DNA from: Apostichopus californicus
Lineage: Eukaryota > Echinodermata > Holothuroidea > Aspidochirotida > Stichopodidae
Direction of reading: 5' to 3'
Length of the DNA: 36,065 nt
NCBI GenBank assembly: GCA_020650975.1
Contig: JAIPMN010000220.1
Span: 1-36,065, forward strand
Shown: one piece after another, positions 20,637-31,026 of the stretch
How positions within the stretch are numbered: position 1 is the stretch's first letter
How the letters are laid out: each line of letters opens with the position of its first letter
Program-made: the position numbers and the translations under genes
The notes under the pieces: generated by a model
Seen by the model: only the letters and a program-made list of their open reading frames with translations
What the model was told of the DNA's origin: nothing
Database searches by the model: none

Positions 20637-21688
20637 GTAACCATGAGGCAGCCTTTTGGGAAGTGTACATTTGAGTTAGAAGACAGTAGGATGGTTTCGG
20701 ATTTTGATTTAGGTTTAAAACCTGTCACCATGGTAACATCAAAGAACCATCAAACATTACATTGGTCATATAGTAAACATGATCAGGATCAATGACTTGG
20801 TTTTCTGGATTTATTGTTTTACCTGTATTTATGTTACAGTGATTATCTTACTGTAATTAGTTAATTATTTGGACAAGTTGTGTGACTGGTAAAGTTAAAC
20901 ATTGTGTGTCTGAATGGATTGATGATAATGTGAGCATGATTATATACCATGCTCTATATATGCACAATTATATTAATGGCTAATTAACTGTAATTACTTA
21001 ATATGACAATTTGACATATAGCACAATAAGCTGTATATGGTTTCAATACAAACAGGGATCAGAGGGTTAAATGTATGGAGCCAGTAACAATTATTTATAC
21101 TCTAGTGCCATGGTCCACAACCCTATTGGTCTAGGAACCCAATATTTAGGTCGCCAATGATTTTCAATGGGTCACAAGGTTTCTTCAGAAATTGCCAAAA
21201 AGTTTTCTAACTGATCTATAATAGTTAAATTATCAAAATAGCAGACATTTTGGCCATGTGAGCCAATCTTGGGATTGTTTTGCCACTTTGATGAACAAGA
21301 AAGCAGGGCCCACCATTACATACAACATCCATGGCATTGTCATAATAAATTGAAGGCGATGGGGGAGGGGGGAGGGGTGAAGGTGATTCTCTGGTCGTGG
21401 CAGAATGCCAAACATTTTTGGTTGGTTCATAGCAGGTAGAGTGTTTGCTATGCTAAAAATATCCAGAGGTCCAATGATTGCATTATATACAGTGTCCCAA
21501 ACATACTGCTGTACATACCTCCACACAATAAATAGTGTAGGACTACAAGTCATGTAAAGACAAAACATTGCCTAATTCTGAAAAAGAGTAGTAATGTGAA
21601 TAGCAGTTCTAGTGTATGTTCCAGTACTAAATTGGCTGTTTGGAGAGCGTCCAATTCAATTGTCTTTTCTGTTTTCTTTTTTATCCAG
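20637..21688. other. Putative intron between exons A and B
   Basis: About 1,050 bp without coding signal. At about 21106-21200 a segment starting AGTGCCATGGTCCACAACC, with TAGGTCGCC and GGGTCACAAGG further in, loosely recalls hAT-family transposon ends. No partner end was seen, so it is only a possibility. A G-rich tract lies at 21359-21380. Confidence 0.4.
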
Positions 21689-21793
21689 AGTGAGGGACAA
21701 GTTCGCAAGGCAAAAACTCAAAAGCCAGAGAAAGACAGCAAGAATGACCCAAAGAATGACCGTCTTAGGAAGAGGACTGGGATGAATCGTCAG
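21689..21793 (+). CDS. Candidate coding exon B, Lys/Arg-rich, unknown protein
   Basis: This is the best single exon in the window. TTTTCTGTTTTCTTTTTTAT precedes the acceptor CCAG|AG, and a near-perfect donor CAG|GTAAGT follows at 21794. The interior is 35 codons, reading SEGQVRKAKTQKPEKDSKND then PKNDRLRKRTGMNRQ. It is strongly charged (many Lys, Asp, Arg), unlike the chance frames nearby, and is probably a disordered basic linker. Two acceptors are possible, 2 bp apart. Using 21691 leaves one leading base, which joins exon A in frame and gives Ser at the junction. Using 21689 makes a zero-phase exon. It ends in zero phase. Confidence 0.62.
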
Positions 21794-22017
21794 GTAAGTT
21801 GGTCCCTCACAGGCTCACCCCCCTCCCCCTCTCATAAGCTCACCCCCACCCTCACATGCTCAGAGCTTATGGAATTCTGTCTGAATCAGTACCTTTATTA
21901 CTGTTGGTCTGCAGTTTTACCAAACCTACATGATTTAAATTAAACATACTTTACTTAAATTATAAAGGTATTCTTCAAGTTCTACAAAATATGCCTCCAA
22001 ATCGTTACATTGTCTTC

Positions 22018-22182
22018 GTTCCTCACTTACCCCTCCCCACAACCTTAGCACCTCCTTTACCATGCCTAAAATGAACTAGTAACCTTTTACCACAGTGGGC
22101 CCTCTATGACCGGCTCCTCCGGTCAAAGCCCTTCTCATTCTACCATCCAAAGTGCCAACATCGTGCGTTTTGTTGTCCGGAT
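22018..22182 (+). repeat. Dispersed repeat copy 1 (about 165 bp)
   Basis: Matches 24511-24680 over its full length at perhaps 75-80 percent by eye. Shared blocks include CCACAACCTTAGCACC, GTAACCTTTTA, CCCTCTATGAC, TTCTACCATCCAAAGTGCCA and CGTGCGTTT. No terminal inverted repeats, poly-A or open frame were seen. The family is unknown. A short non-autonomous element is likely. Confidence 0.75.
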
Positions 22183-23333
22183 ATCCTACAGCAATTTTCG
22201 TAAGGAAAATATACTTATGAATTTATAAACTATACCCATTAAATTATAAATGTCCTAGGTATGTACCATATCCTGTACATTTTGAAATAACCTTTACATC
22301 AGAATGCATCCTTCAAATTATTACTTATATTCACTTAAATATGCAGTAAATTAAGAAAGCACACCAGGATATACCATGACCACTCTAAGCTATTCACTGT
22401 CCCCATAACTTTTCATATATGCGATGGTACTACTGGCTTTGTTTTGTCCTCCCAAATAACCCAACATTTCTATTTCAGTCTACTGCCCTCAATTTTGTTG
22501 TTTACATTCCTGTTTTATGAAGCACTACCAGCAGTATAACATATAACTACATACTGAAATGCCAGCTAACTTCAGGAGTGTTCAAACAAAGTCATAGGGA
22601 ACAAAAAGTGATAATTCTTTATTTTGAAGGCTGAAGTCACATGTCTCTTGTGTCACAGAGATCACCATGAGGAAATTAACATAAGAGATGTAACATCTTA
22701 CATTGCTAAAAGCACTGCATAGTTTGCCAAATAAGGGAATTAACTTCCCTTAGTGTCAGTTTACAGATTGTTTCTAGAACAAGGAAATATCTTCCACAAG
22801 GTGGTAAAGTAGCTGCTGTTTTGTAATGATATGATTTCATTGCTTATTTACCTTTCACTAGAATCAGAAATCAGAGAGGGCATTTTTGAGATAAAATTTC
22901 TAGTATCTTTAGGAATATTGTTGATGTTTGTATTGAAAAGTTAACTGGGTAGCTCCCAACTTCAAAGGTCTGTTGTGAAATGATTGCAGCAAAGAAAAGA
23001 AAACAAAGTTGGAATTTCCCTTAAAATTAAATGTCTCATGAGTCACTAACCTGACACAGTTTCTAGTGTGATATGATGGTGAGTGGTACCGGGTAGCAGG
23101 TAACCATTATTCTCACCACTGACAGTGAATTGTTTTCTCTTCTGTTGTGGAGTTGATCTCATCATTTTGTGGATGCTACCCTTTACTATAAAAAAAATGA
23201 AAAAAAAGCAACCTAGGAATGTACTGTAGGTAGGACATCAGCCTGAATTTTCAAGTTTCATTTCCAATAATTGAGTAAATATCCAACATTTTGACATTTT
23301 TGAATCTGATTCTACATGTGATACCACTCACTA
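22183..23333. other. Putative intron sequence, nothing recognised
   Basis: No exon or repeat was supported. Confidence 0.5.
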
Positions 23334-23451
23334 CCAGAGGTTCACAAATTTAGGCAGTTTATTGAGCCATGGTCCCAAAGGTCCAGGGACCAGAGGTTCA
23401 TAAAGGCAGTTTAAGCAGTTTATTGAACCAGGGGCCCAAAGGTCCAGGGAC
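23334..23451 (+). repeat. 56-62-bp tandem duplication (2 copies)
   Basis: Copies beginning CCAGAGGTTCA at 23334 and 23390 both end in CCCAAAGGTCCAGGGAC. The second has a small internal duplication of AGGCAGTTTA. Confidence 0.85.
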
Positions 23452-24421
23452 GTCCAAGAGCTGGTTCTGACATTCTCAGTCAATGCATCTCAACTGCCAG
23501 TCATACAGAAGAGAGAGGGGCTCCAGCATTCTTTGCAACGATGTGTTGTAAGGTCAATCTAGAATTGCACAATGTTATCCCATTTTTAAGACAGAAACTA
23601 CATGAACAGTGTCACAAAGTTCAACAAATTAATCCTTTTTTTGTGTGTGTGTTTTTTTTTGTGGAGACTAAAAGTCAGAGGATAGCTGCATCCCTGCTTA
23701 TTAAGACAAACACAAGGTTCCATATCAAATGGTGCAATGGCGCCCTCAGACTACTTACAGCTTATATTTTCTCTAGTTTAATATTTTATACTGCCCTCAT
23801 AACAAATTAGACCCCACGCTTATAGACCACTAGTTACGTGTAATAGTTGTGATGGTTTGTGTAAACAACTAACAGTTCTTTCTAAGCAATATTTGTATGA
23901 GAGAGTGTTGTCAGTAGCTATATATGTATATATGTTTATTATGTTACTAGTGGTGACTGTATTGTAATCAACACATCAGCTGGTTTAAGTGAGATCTCTT
24001 AGCCGATTATAACGTGGCAGTTAATGTAAAAACAGATGTTTTTAATGTGAAGTTAATAATACCAGAAGAAGATTTGAATGAAATAGTAAGGTTCCTCCTA
24101 ATCAGTATAAAATGTTCATAAAATACCTGAAGTATGAAATGCTGGCTGTACAAATATAATGAGTTGATGGTGGGGGAGGGGGAGGGAATGGTGGTCCAAC
24201 ATCAACATGGCCCCTGTACTTGATTACAGAGTGTACAGTATCTTTTGAAGTTTAGAACAACAGGATTTCCATATCACACCAAGTAAACAAATATTGATTG
24301 CATGGTTAACTAGGGTTGGTAGATGAAAGAAAATCGAAATGTGGATGCAGGGAGAAAAATTTCTGAATTTCACTAAAATGTGACCCTGGTAGAACTTGTC
24401 AGCTTACTGTGTTGTATATCT
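23452..24421. other. Putative intron sequence, weak features only
   Basis: An 89-codon frame at 23541-23810 spans a T-rich tract and is judged chance. A G-rich tract occurs at 24169-24187. No gene is supported. Confidence 0.45.
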
Positions 24422-24480
24422 CAATCCTGATGGTGTCTTATTAAAGCACAATAACAATCCTGATGGTGTCTTATTTAAGT
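24422..24480 (+). repeat. 32-bp tandem duplication
   Basis: CAATCCTGATGGTGTCTTAT occurs twice, 32 bp apart, each followed by TAAAG or TTAAG. Confidence 0.85.
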
Positions 24481-24713
24481 ACAGAGTAACACAGGGTCAT
24501 AAATTTACTTTGCTCCTTGCTTACTTGTCTCTCCACAACCTTAGCACCCTTGTTTCACCGTGCGTAGAATGAACAGGTAACCTTTTAACACTGCGTGCCC
24601 TCTATGACTGGCTCCCCTGTTAAATGTCCACCTCATTCTACCATCCAAAGTGCCAGCATTGTGCGTTTCTTCGTCTGGATTTTTCCAGTACAGAGTAACA
24701 CAGTGGTCATAAA
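24479..24713 (+). mobile_element. Dispersed repeat copy 2 between 25-bp direct repeats
   Basis: The core at 24504-24687 is the second copy of the repeat at 22018. It is bracketed by near-identical direct repeats: GTACAGAGTAACACAGGGTC plus ATAAA (24479-24503), and the same with one extra T (24688-24713). This is what a target-site duplication would look like, though 25 bp is long and no poly-A or simple tail is seen. Copy 1 shows no clear matching flank. Most likely a non-autonomous retroposed element. Tandem duplication of the flank is the alternative. Confidence 0.55.
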
Positions 24714-24916
24714 ATCTCTAGCCTCTCATCATCACAGTATTTGCATGTAAAGTATAGTTTTCTTTTCTTTTATCACCCTAAACATTTCTCGATGTTATAT
24801 TAAAGAAAACACACCACATGTATTATTGATATCTATCCCAAACATATTTTCTCTTCATTGATAGAATAAAGTGGCAGTGATGGGGACTAATTTTTAATTT
24901 TTTTTTTTTATGGCAG

Positions 24917-24957
24917 CCAGCAGATGTTGTCATTGGGGATAAATCAGTTTACTCCTG
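24917..24957 (+). CDS. Candidate small coding exon C (41 bp)
   Basis: A T-rich acceptor (eleven T, then ATGGCAG) precedes, and a donor CTG|GTAAAT follows. The frame that continues from exon B (zero phase) reads PADVVIGDKSVYS and then two bases TG of a split codon. The peptide looks protein-like, but too little is present to identify it. Downstream AGs at 24920 and 24923 could be alternative acceptors. Confidence 0.35.
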
Positions 24958-25044
24958 GTAAATAAATCTATGGCCATGAAGCCATTAGGCTCCTCCATCT
25001 GTTTAAACACTTAACACATGATTTACCTGGTTGTCATTGTAGCA

Positions 25045-25085
25045 TATGACATACATACATATATACATATATATACATATATATC
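25045..25085 (+). repeat. (CATA)n/(TA)n microsatellite
   Basis: A run of CATACATATATACATATATA type. Confidence 0.85.
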
Positions 25086-25200
25086 AGTGATCTGCAAGTG
25101 CTTGTTGGCGCTGGTCTGCCCCGACCGGTGCTCTCAAAAGCCGACTGGCATTGAGCCAAGAAAGGTCTTTTTCCGACCGGTACAAGTTTTGAATGAAGAA
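25086..25200 (+). other. Local GC- and CpG-rich island next to microsatellite
   Basis: About 100 bp clearly richer in G+C and CpG than its flanks, containing CCGACCGGT twice (about 25119 and 25174) and the related CCGACTGGC. One plus frame reads ICKCLLALVCPDRCSQ, then KPTGIEPRKVFFRPVQ, and runs on to a TAA at 25209. Its third positions are GC-rich, so it may be an exon or a recent insertion. No confident splice sites were found. Confidence 0.3.
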
Positions 25201-25209
25201 GTAATATAA

Positions 25210-26041
25210 ATAAGTTTTATGTCATCAAAAATCTGACAAAAACGAATTCAATTGCACAGAAGATGAAATTCTGTACCATGGAAAACATTCTAAACTTGCA
25301 TGAGAATAAAATAAGTGGCACATGGCATGCGTATATATCCTTTCCACACGTCAAAACCTTTGCGCTTTCACCGCACTTAATTTGTGACTACGTAGCCTTG
25401 TAAATAAAATGATAGTTATTTTTGGGGACTATTTGTTACACATAAACCAAGGCATTAATCATCTCAAATAACTCTAAAGATTTGATTTCCCACAACCCCA
25501 TAATCACATCCTCACACCCCAACCAGTAGAGCTGTTTGTTTCTGATGAATAGCAAACTTACTGTTGATAAGTTCATCATTGGGTAGTGTACTGTGGATGG
25601 CAGTGTGATGTGAATATCGAGCAATCAGTTTAGATAACAACAAAGCAGCCTGCCAGCCCATCAGTCTGCCACAGGGAGAGTTATCTGTCACTGCTCCCTG
25701 ATAGGAATACCTGCAAAATTATCTCTTTTGAGATTAAATTGTGTTTGTAATAAAAATCTGCCCTGGCCTGGTGGCATTATATATTGCTTGATGTCTTGAT
25801 TATCTCAGTATAAGACCTGAATGCCTCACATAATACTGATAATGCTAATAATCCATTGCCATCATGCATTCAGAGAATTGCAACAATATTATAGGAAGGG
25901 TGGGGCGGGAGGGTTCAGTAATTACCTCTGATAATACCAAAAGCAAATCAATATGACTAATCGTTAATGTGACACATATGGGACGATCACATTAGTTTGT
26001 CATCATTTAATTGATCTCACAAATATCTTAATAAGTTGAAA
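25210..26041. other. Putative intron sequence, nothing recognised
   Basis: No supported feature. Confidence 0.5.
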
Positions 26042-26140
26042 TGGGAACAGTAGAGGAGGAGGGAGAAGGGGAAGGGGAGGGAGGGGATACTGGGGAGGGA
26101 GGGGGAGACTGGGGAGGGAGGGGGAGACTGGGGAGGAGAA
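26042..26140 (+). repeat. Purine-only G-rich minisatellite
   Basis: Irregular GGAGGAGGGAGAAGGGG sequence leads into repeats of a 19-21-bp unit GACTGGGGAGGGAGGGGGA, about three copies. Dense G-runs give quadruplex potential on the plus strand and a polypurine strand suited to triplex DNA. The Pro-rich minus-strand frames here come from the repeat. Confidence 0.9.
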
Positions 26141-27326
26141 AGCAAGAAAACCTGAAAACAAAAAGATAAAGATACATGTAGAGTACAACTCCTATAAAAA
26201 TGTGAGGACCTCAGGAACTTTCTTTCCAAGCATGTTGCTTTGTGGGAATACACACTGACAATGTTGATATACTGCCATAGCTTCTTCCAGAGAATAATTT
26301 TTAATTTTTAATTTAAAGTTTGGTTGTAAATATTGATATTTGAAACTAAAAAAAAAGAAGTATATTAGCTGGATTTAATGAAAGGGACCAGACTTGCATA
26401 ATTCTGCTGGTATGTGTACCAGGTTCATTTACTGCTTCTCGATGACACAACGGGATTAGGTAGATCTGCAGATCAGATATGTCTGGGATTATTGGCATGT
26501 AGCCATCACACATTTACTGATCTGTGTGAATTGTATCTTCATTGCACCAACAGATCTTGGTGACCATACTATAAGGGTGAATAAAGCTGTGTGCAGGTAG
26601 CTATCAGAATAGCAGTCTTGCTACTGTGTCTGTCACTAAGTTAGAGAAATCTATTCATTTCATTGTCGTGTTGAAATAGTGATGGTGTACTTTATAAACT
26701 ACTGTACCTCTGAGAGAAATGTTTGGCTATAGAGGTACAAGGTATTTTCCTGAAGGCTTGTAGCGGTAGCGGTTCTGCTAAAATGAAGCTTCAACTAGCC
26801 TGTCAGTCTCTCCAAAACGTTGTGTTGAGTACATTATTTTAGAGTTGCAACAGCCAACTTCTACTTGACAGTGGCCAGTTTGGTGAATATGGTTTTTTGA
26901 GACCAGGTTTGAAAAGGTTGGAAATGTGAAAGATCAAAGCAAACATTAATGTTAATCCTTTAAACTTTTCCGACCTTGCAGTACATAAACTTCTAACCTT
27001 AGTGTAGTGTTTTCAAGCTGGTAACGTAGCTGATTTAGTCTCACTAAACAATTGCTTATAAACACTTCAACAGTGTCAATAATTAAACAAGCTATATCTC
27101 AATATCTTAACACATCCTGAATATAGTTCAATTTATAGTGACAGCTTAGAGATAAGCAACTACTTATGAAAACCCCCCAAAGTAACCTGAAATAAATGAA
27201 TGGAATTATGATGATGGTGCACTGGTTTACTATTGATAATATCAGTCAGTACATAACACACAAGAACACAATACCCACCGTACAGTATGGGCATGGAATC
27301 TGGCCTTTCTATATGTAACTGCCCAG
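26141..27326. other. Putative intron sequence, nothing recognised
   Basis: No supported feature apart from short AATTTTTAATTTTTAATTT repetition near 26297-26319. Confidence 0.5.
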
Positions 27327-27465
27327 CAACATTTACTATCAAGTGGTGACATTTTGTGATCCTAGAGGTCACACACTCAAAGATTTTCAATTTTATGTGT
27401 TTGATCTTCCATCAAGAGGGGGACTTGAGTGGAATGTTGTATTGTTGTATTGTTGTGATTGTCAG
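27327..27465 (+). CDS. Candidate coding exon D, unknown protein
   Basis: A good acceptor (CCTTTCTATATGTAACTGCCCAG) precedes, and CAG|GTAGTT follows. One leading base, C, completes the TG left by exon C (giving Cys), and 46 codons follow in zero phase. The peptide reads NIYYQVVTFCDPRGHTLKDF, then QFYVFDLPSRGGLEWNVV. The last third (TTGTATTGTTGTATTGTTGTG) is repetitive and less convincing, so the true end may be earlier. No family was recognised. Confidence 0.35.
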
Positions 27466-27671
27466 GTAGTTAACGATGCACTTTGCTCCAGTACAAAGAG
27501 TCCTCAAGTGTTTGTAGAGACATTGGTAGTAGAAGTACCTTAGTAACTGTTGCCTTGTGGGCAGGAAGCAGACTTAGAATGCAACATAAATTTGTAACTT
27601 AGGGAACACTGTAAAGACATTCCCCATTGTATGCCAATGCTGTAAAATCAGTTGGTGTACTTGTGAGACAT

Positions 27672-27880
27672 CTAGTCTATACTGTATGTCAGTAAGTCTC
27701 TTGGCTGCCATGCTAGTATATCATAGCACATGCATGTGAATGCTATGTCCACTATCTATAGGCTTCAGAACAACTAGTCTGTACTGTATGTCAGGTAAGT
27801 CTCTTGGCTGCCATGCTAGTATATCAAAGCACATTCATGTGAATGCTATGTCCACTATCTACAGGCTTCAGAACAACTAG
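27672..27880 (+). repeat. 102-bp near-identical tandem duplication
   Basis: Copies begin CTAGTCT.TACTGTATGTCA at 27672 and 27774. They share TAAGTCTCTTGGCTGCCATG and end GGCTTCAGAACAACTAG. A single extra G in the second copy creates the perfect donor sequence CAG|GTAAGT. Confidence 0.92.
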
Positions 27881-28494
27881 TTGAACATTTCAAAACAACA
27901 AAGTATCAAATGTAATCCTGTCGTAGCAGATCTAACTGCACTTCTAGCCTGGAACTAATTTGCATAAAAATTAATTCAGTTGCTTGACCATTCGTTTGAA
28001 ATAAAACAAAGTTGGAAATATTTCAGCCTTGAATACAACACCTTTTGTCGTATATTCAACTTTGAGTAGCACTGTGCCGTTGTGAGAAAAAGATGAGTTT
28101 TTGAAAGTACAGTACTTAGGTCAAACTTGAAGGTGACCCTCAGAGGATTTTTTCACTTGCCGAAACATCAAGAAGGCCTGTCATATCAGGATTGCTACAG
28201 TAGGCAATACAGCAGTAATCTTAATGTCGACTTGCTTTACCTATCTGAATATACCAGCAGATGTTTTTACAACAATACTTTGTCTCTAGCTAGGTTACCT
28301 TGTCCACACTTAATCACTACGATAAAAAGCCAAGCAAATGTTTGATGTTTGTGTTTGTCAACATGATAAAGAAATTTGCCAGGGCTGATAACAGATACTT
28401 GTTGATCTTTCTTATCACTTCAAAAGGTGATAAGACAAGATACCTAGACTAACCTTTTAAAACAAATCAATACATGTGTTAAAGTATCATCCAA
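27881..28494. other. Putative intron sequence with one weak frame
   Basis: A 72-codon frame at 28127-28345 has fair composition but no splice support. Nothing else is seen. Confidence 0.4.
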
Positions 28495-28507
28495 AGGTCA
28501 AAGGTCA
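28495..28507 (+). promoter_or_regulatory. DR1 nuclear-receptor site, AGGTCAAAGGTCA
   Basis: A perfect direct repeat of AGGTCA with one spacer base, the textbook HNF4/PPAR-RXR-type element. Activity cannot be judged from sequence. Confidence 0.5.
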
Positions 28508-28632
28508 TTGCATTTGTCATTCTTGACTTTCTGTCTAGAGTTAAATTGGACCAGTGTTACAGTGGTGCACAGTGATCAATCTCTTTAATAATTGACATAC
28601 TGTATTATCAACCTGTTTGGTATATTATCCTC

Positions 28633-29512
28633 TACAGGATGTACCTGTATAGGATATATCTGATCTGACCTATAGGCTATATCTGACATATATCAATTCA
28701 TATGGGATATGCCTCTTTCTGTATGGGATATACCTGTCATCAAACTGTATGGGATATAACTGTCATCAATCTGTATGGGATATATGCGTGATATCAATCT
28801 GTATAGGATATCACTGGATCAGACCTCAGCTATATCTGACATTGATCAATTCATATGGGATATGCCTCTTTCTGTATGGGATATACCTGTCATCAATCTG
28901 TATGGGATATGCCTGACATCAATCTGTATGGGATATACCTGTCATCAATCTGTATGGGATATAACTGTCACCAATCTATATGGGATATAAGTTCTGTCAT
29001 CAATCTGTATGGGATATAACTGTCATCAATCTGTATGGGATATACCTGTCATCAATCTGTATGGGATATAACTGCCACCAATCTATATGGGATATAACTG
29101 TCATCAATCTGTATGTGATATAACTGTCACCAATCTGTATGGGATATAACTGTCATCAATCTATATGGGATATAACTGTCATCAATCTATATGGGATATA
29201 ACTGTCACCAATCTGTATGGGATATAACTGTCACCAATCTGTATGGGATATAACTGTCACCAATCTATATGGGATATAACTGTCATCAATCTATATGGGA
29301 TATAACTGTCATCAATCTGTATGGGATATAACTGTTATCAATCTGTATGGGATATAACTGTCATCAATCTGTATGGGATATAACTGTCATCAATCTGTAT
29401 GGGATATAACTGTCATCAATCTGTATGGGATATAACTGTCATCAATCTGTATGGGATATATTTGATCTGACCTACATCAGCTATAACTGACACATCAGTT
29501 CATCGGTGATAT
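28633..29512 (+). repeat. 26-bp minisatellite with higher-order modules
   Basis: About 30 copies of GTATGGGATATAACTGTCAT plus CAATCT. The 3' part (about 28930-29450) is very homogeneous. Variant switches are CAT/CAC before CAATCT, GTATGGG/ATATGGG and AACTG/ACCTG. A distinct module, TCTGA(C/T)...CTATATCTGACAT followed by CAATTCATATGGGATATGCC, occurs near 28660-28710 and 28815-28865. A related TTGATCTGACCTACATCAGC module closes the array at 29460, so array and flanks share ancestry. The 71-codon frame at 28775-28990 is repeat-derived. Confidence 0.95.
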
Positions 29513-30183
29513 ACCTGATGTATCATTGTTTATTGGATATGCCTTGCTTTATTTTTACTTTGGTTGAATTTGCATCATTTAGAAACTGTTGAAAAGTCTT
29601 TTATTCTCAAAGAAGCAGGCTAAAAACATGGTAAACATATTTTCTTACATATTCAGACCTTTTGAAAGGGTTTTAATTTCACAGCAGTGCTATATTGTTA
29701 TAGCATTGCAGGTGGAGATACAGTTATGCCAAACTGTGAATTTAGATGTGTGGGATAAATTGTTGATTTATTTGGATGAATCTCCTTCATTTGTTAATCC
29801 CAAATAATCAAAAACTCATTTTTCCTTGCTTTATATTCTTACCTGCTGTACTATCACATGTATGGTTTTGTATTAATACTGTCTTGACAGTTTCATATAC
29901 AGTACGGTTTATTGTTTGCACTCTTTGTATATTGCTGTTTCTTAATGGGGCCCATCTTCCTAGAGTTTTGGTTCAAAGGGAAATTTTTAATGAGGCCTTT
30001 ATTTAAGACTGCCTGATTGTTAGTTGTTTCTAGAATCCTAATGGTGGTCGTAGAGTAGATTTCAGAAGAAATATTTAAGATCTGTTAACTTTTAAAGAGC
30101 TAATTCCCATCCTGCAGGGCTGTCGCCTGCTTCTGTTATTCCACATTATCATCAATTGGATGATGGTCTTCTACCTGTGACAG
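29513..30183. other. Putative intron sequence with weak frames
   Basis: A frame at 29589-29807 contains VEIQLCQTVNLDVWDKLLIY after a possible acceptor ATAGCATTGCAG (29711). It looks somewhat protein-like but lacks a donor. The overlapping frame at 29776-30006 is judged chance. Confidence 0.35.
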
Positions 30184-30478
30184 TATTCGGTCCGTGCAGG
30201 CGCACAGGCCGCAACATACACCCTTAGTTATATGAGCTGCTGCTTTACGGAGATTACCAATGCTAAGAGTCTGTATTCCGGAAGAACGCTAAATGCCAGG
30301 AGTGGAACCCAGTCATTTCAGCAAAGCGCAGCATTCATTTGTGAAATGCAAGTGCAAACACACGACCATGCATTGATTGGTGATCACAGTCTCTGTAGAC
30401 TATTTGCTAAATACTTTTATTGTTCACCTCGTCGCCCACAAGAGAAATCTTCAGTGAGATTTTCAAGTACAAGCACAG
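30184..30478 (+). CDS. Candidate coding exon E, or first exon, unknown protein
   Basis: The acceptor-like GGTCTTCTACCTGTGACAG precedes 98 open codons plus one base, ending at ACAG|GTAAAT. Starting in zero phase, it fits the zero-phase end of exon D. The peptide starts YSVRAGAQAATYTLSYMSCC and ends SSVRFSSTSTG; it is Ser/Thr-rich with scattered Cys. The DNA is richer in CpG than its surroundings. Alternatively, an ATG at 30232 (weak context, T at -3) could open a first exon. No domain was recognised. Open frame length and CpG favour coding, but identity is unknown. Confidence 0.35.
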
Positions 30479-30726
30479 GTAAATTGAGTGGGCTTTGTGG
30501 AGTCCCAGGGCATGTTGCTAATCTGTTCGGGATTTCTTGCGTCTGTAATTATAGTCGATAGCAAGCGTTTTACATTAGCAGATGAAACGTGCCTACAGTT
30601 TCGGGCAGGACAAGAAGCAGCTTTTGAATAATATATGTTTGCATATAGTGTAGTCACTGTTGTGTGAGATGTGATTCACTGTAATGAAGTGAATATTATA
30701 CTGAGTCATCCATACTGATTGCTATG

Positions 30727-31026
30727 TCAGTAGTGTACATTTAACTACCATTGACCATAAACTACTATAGGTTACAACTGTTATGTAGCTAGTCATGAGA
30801 GATTCGTGATTATAGCTGTAGTCAGTAGTGTACATTTAACTACCATTGACCATACATATAAACTACTATAGGTTACAACTGTTTCATAGCTGTCATGAGA
30901 GACTCGTGATTATAGCTGTAGTCAGTAGTGTACATTTAACTACCATTAACCATACATAAACTACAATAGGTTATAACTATTTCATACGTAGCTAGTCATG
31001 AGAGATTCGTGATTATAGCTATAGTC
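30727..31026 (+). repeat. 94-105-bp tandem repeat, 3 copies
   Basis: Copies begin GTCAGTAGTGTACATTTAAC at 30727, 30821 and 30921 and include TAGGTTA.AACT and GTCATGAGAGA.TCGTGATTA. They differ by small indels and a few substitutions. Confidence 0.92.

Noticed and set aside
21106-21200. hAT-transposon-like end (AGTGCCATGGTCCACAACC)
   Set aside because: It has some resemblance to hAT termini, but no matching opposite end, no 8-bp target duplication and no transposase remnant could be found.
23541-23810. 89-codon plus-strand frame
   Set aside because: It crosses a T/GT-rich simple tract and lacks splice signals. Its composition changes abruptly along its length.
28633-29512. CRISPR-like regular repeat spacing
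   Set aside because: The 26-bp units abut with no unique spacers, and nothing else in the window is prokaryotic. It is a minisatellite.
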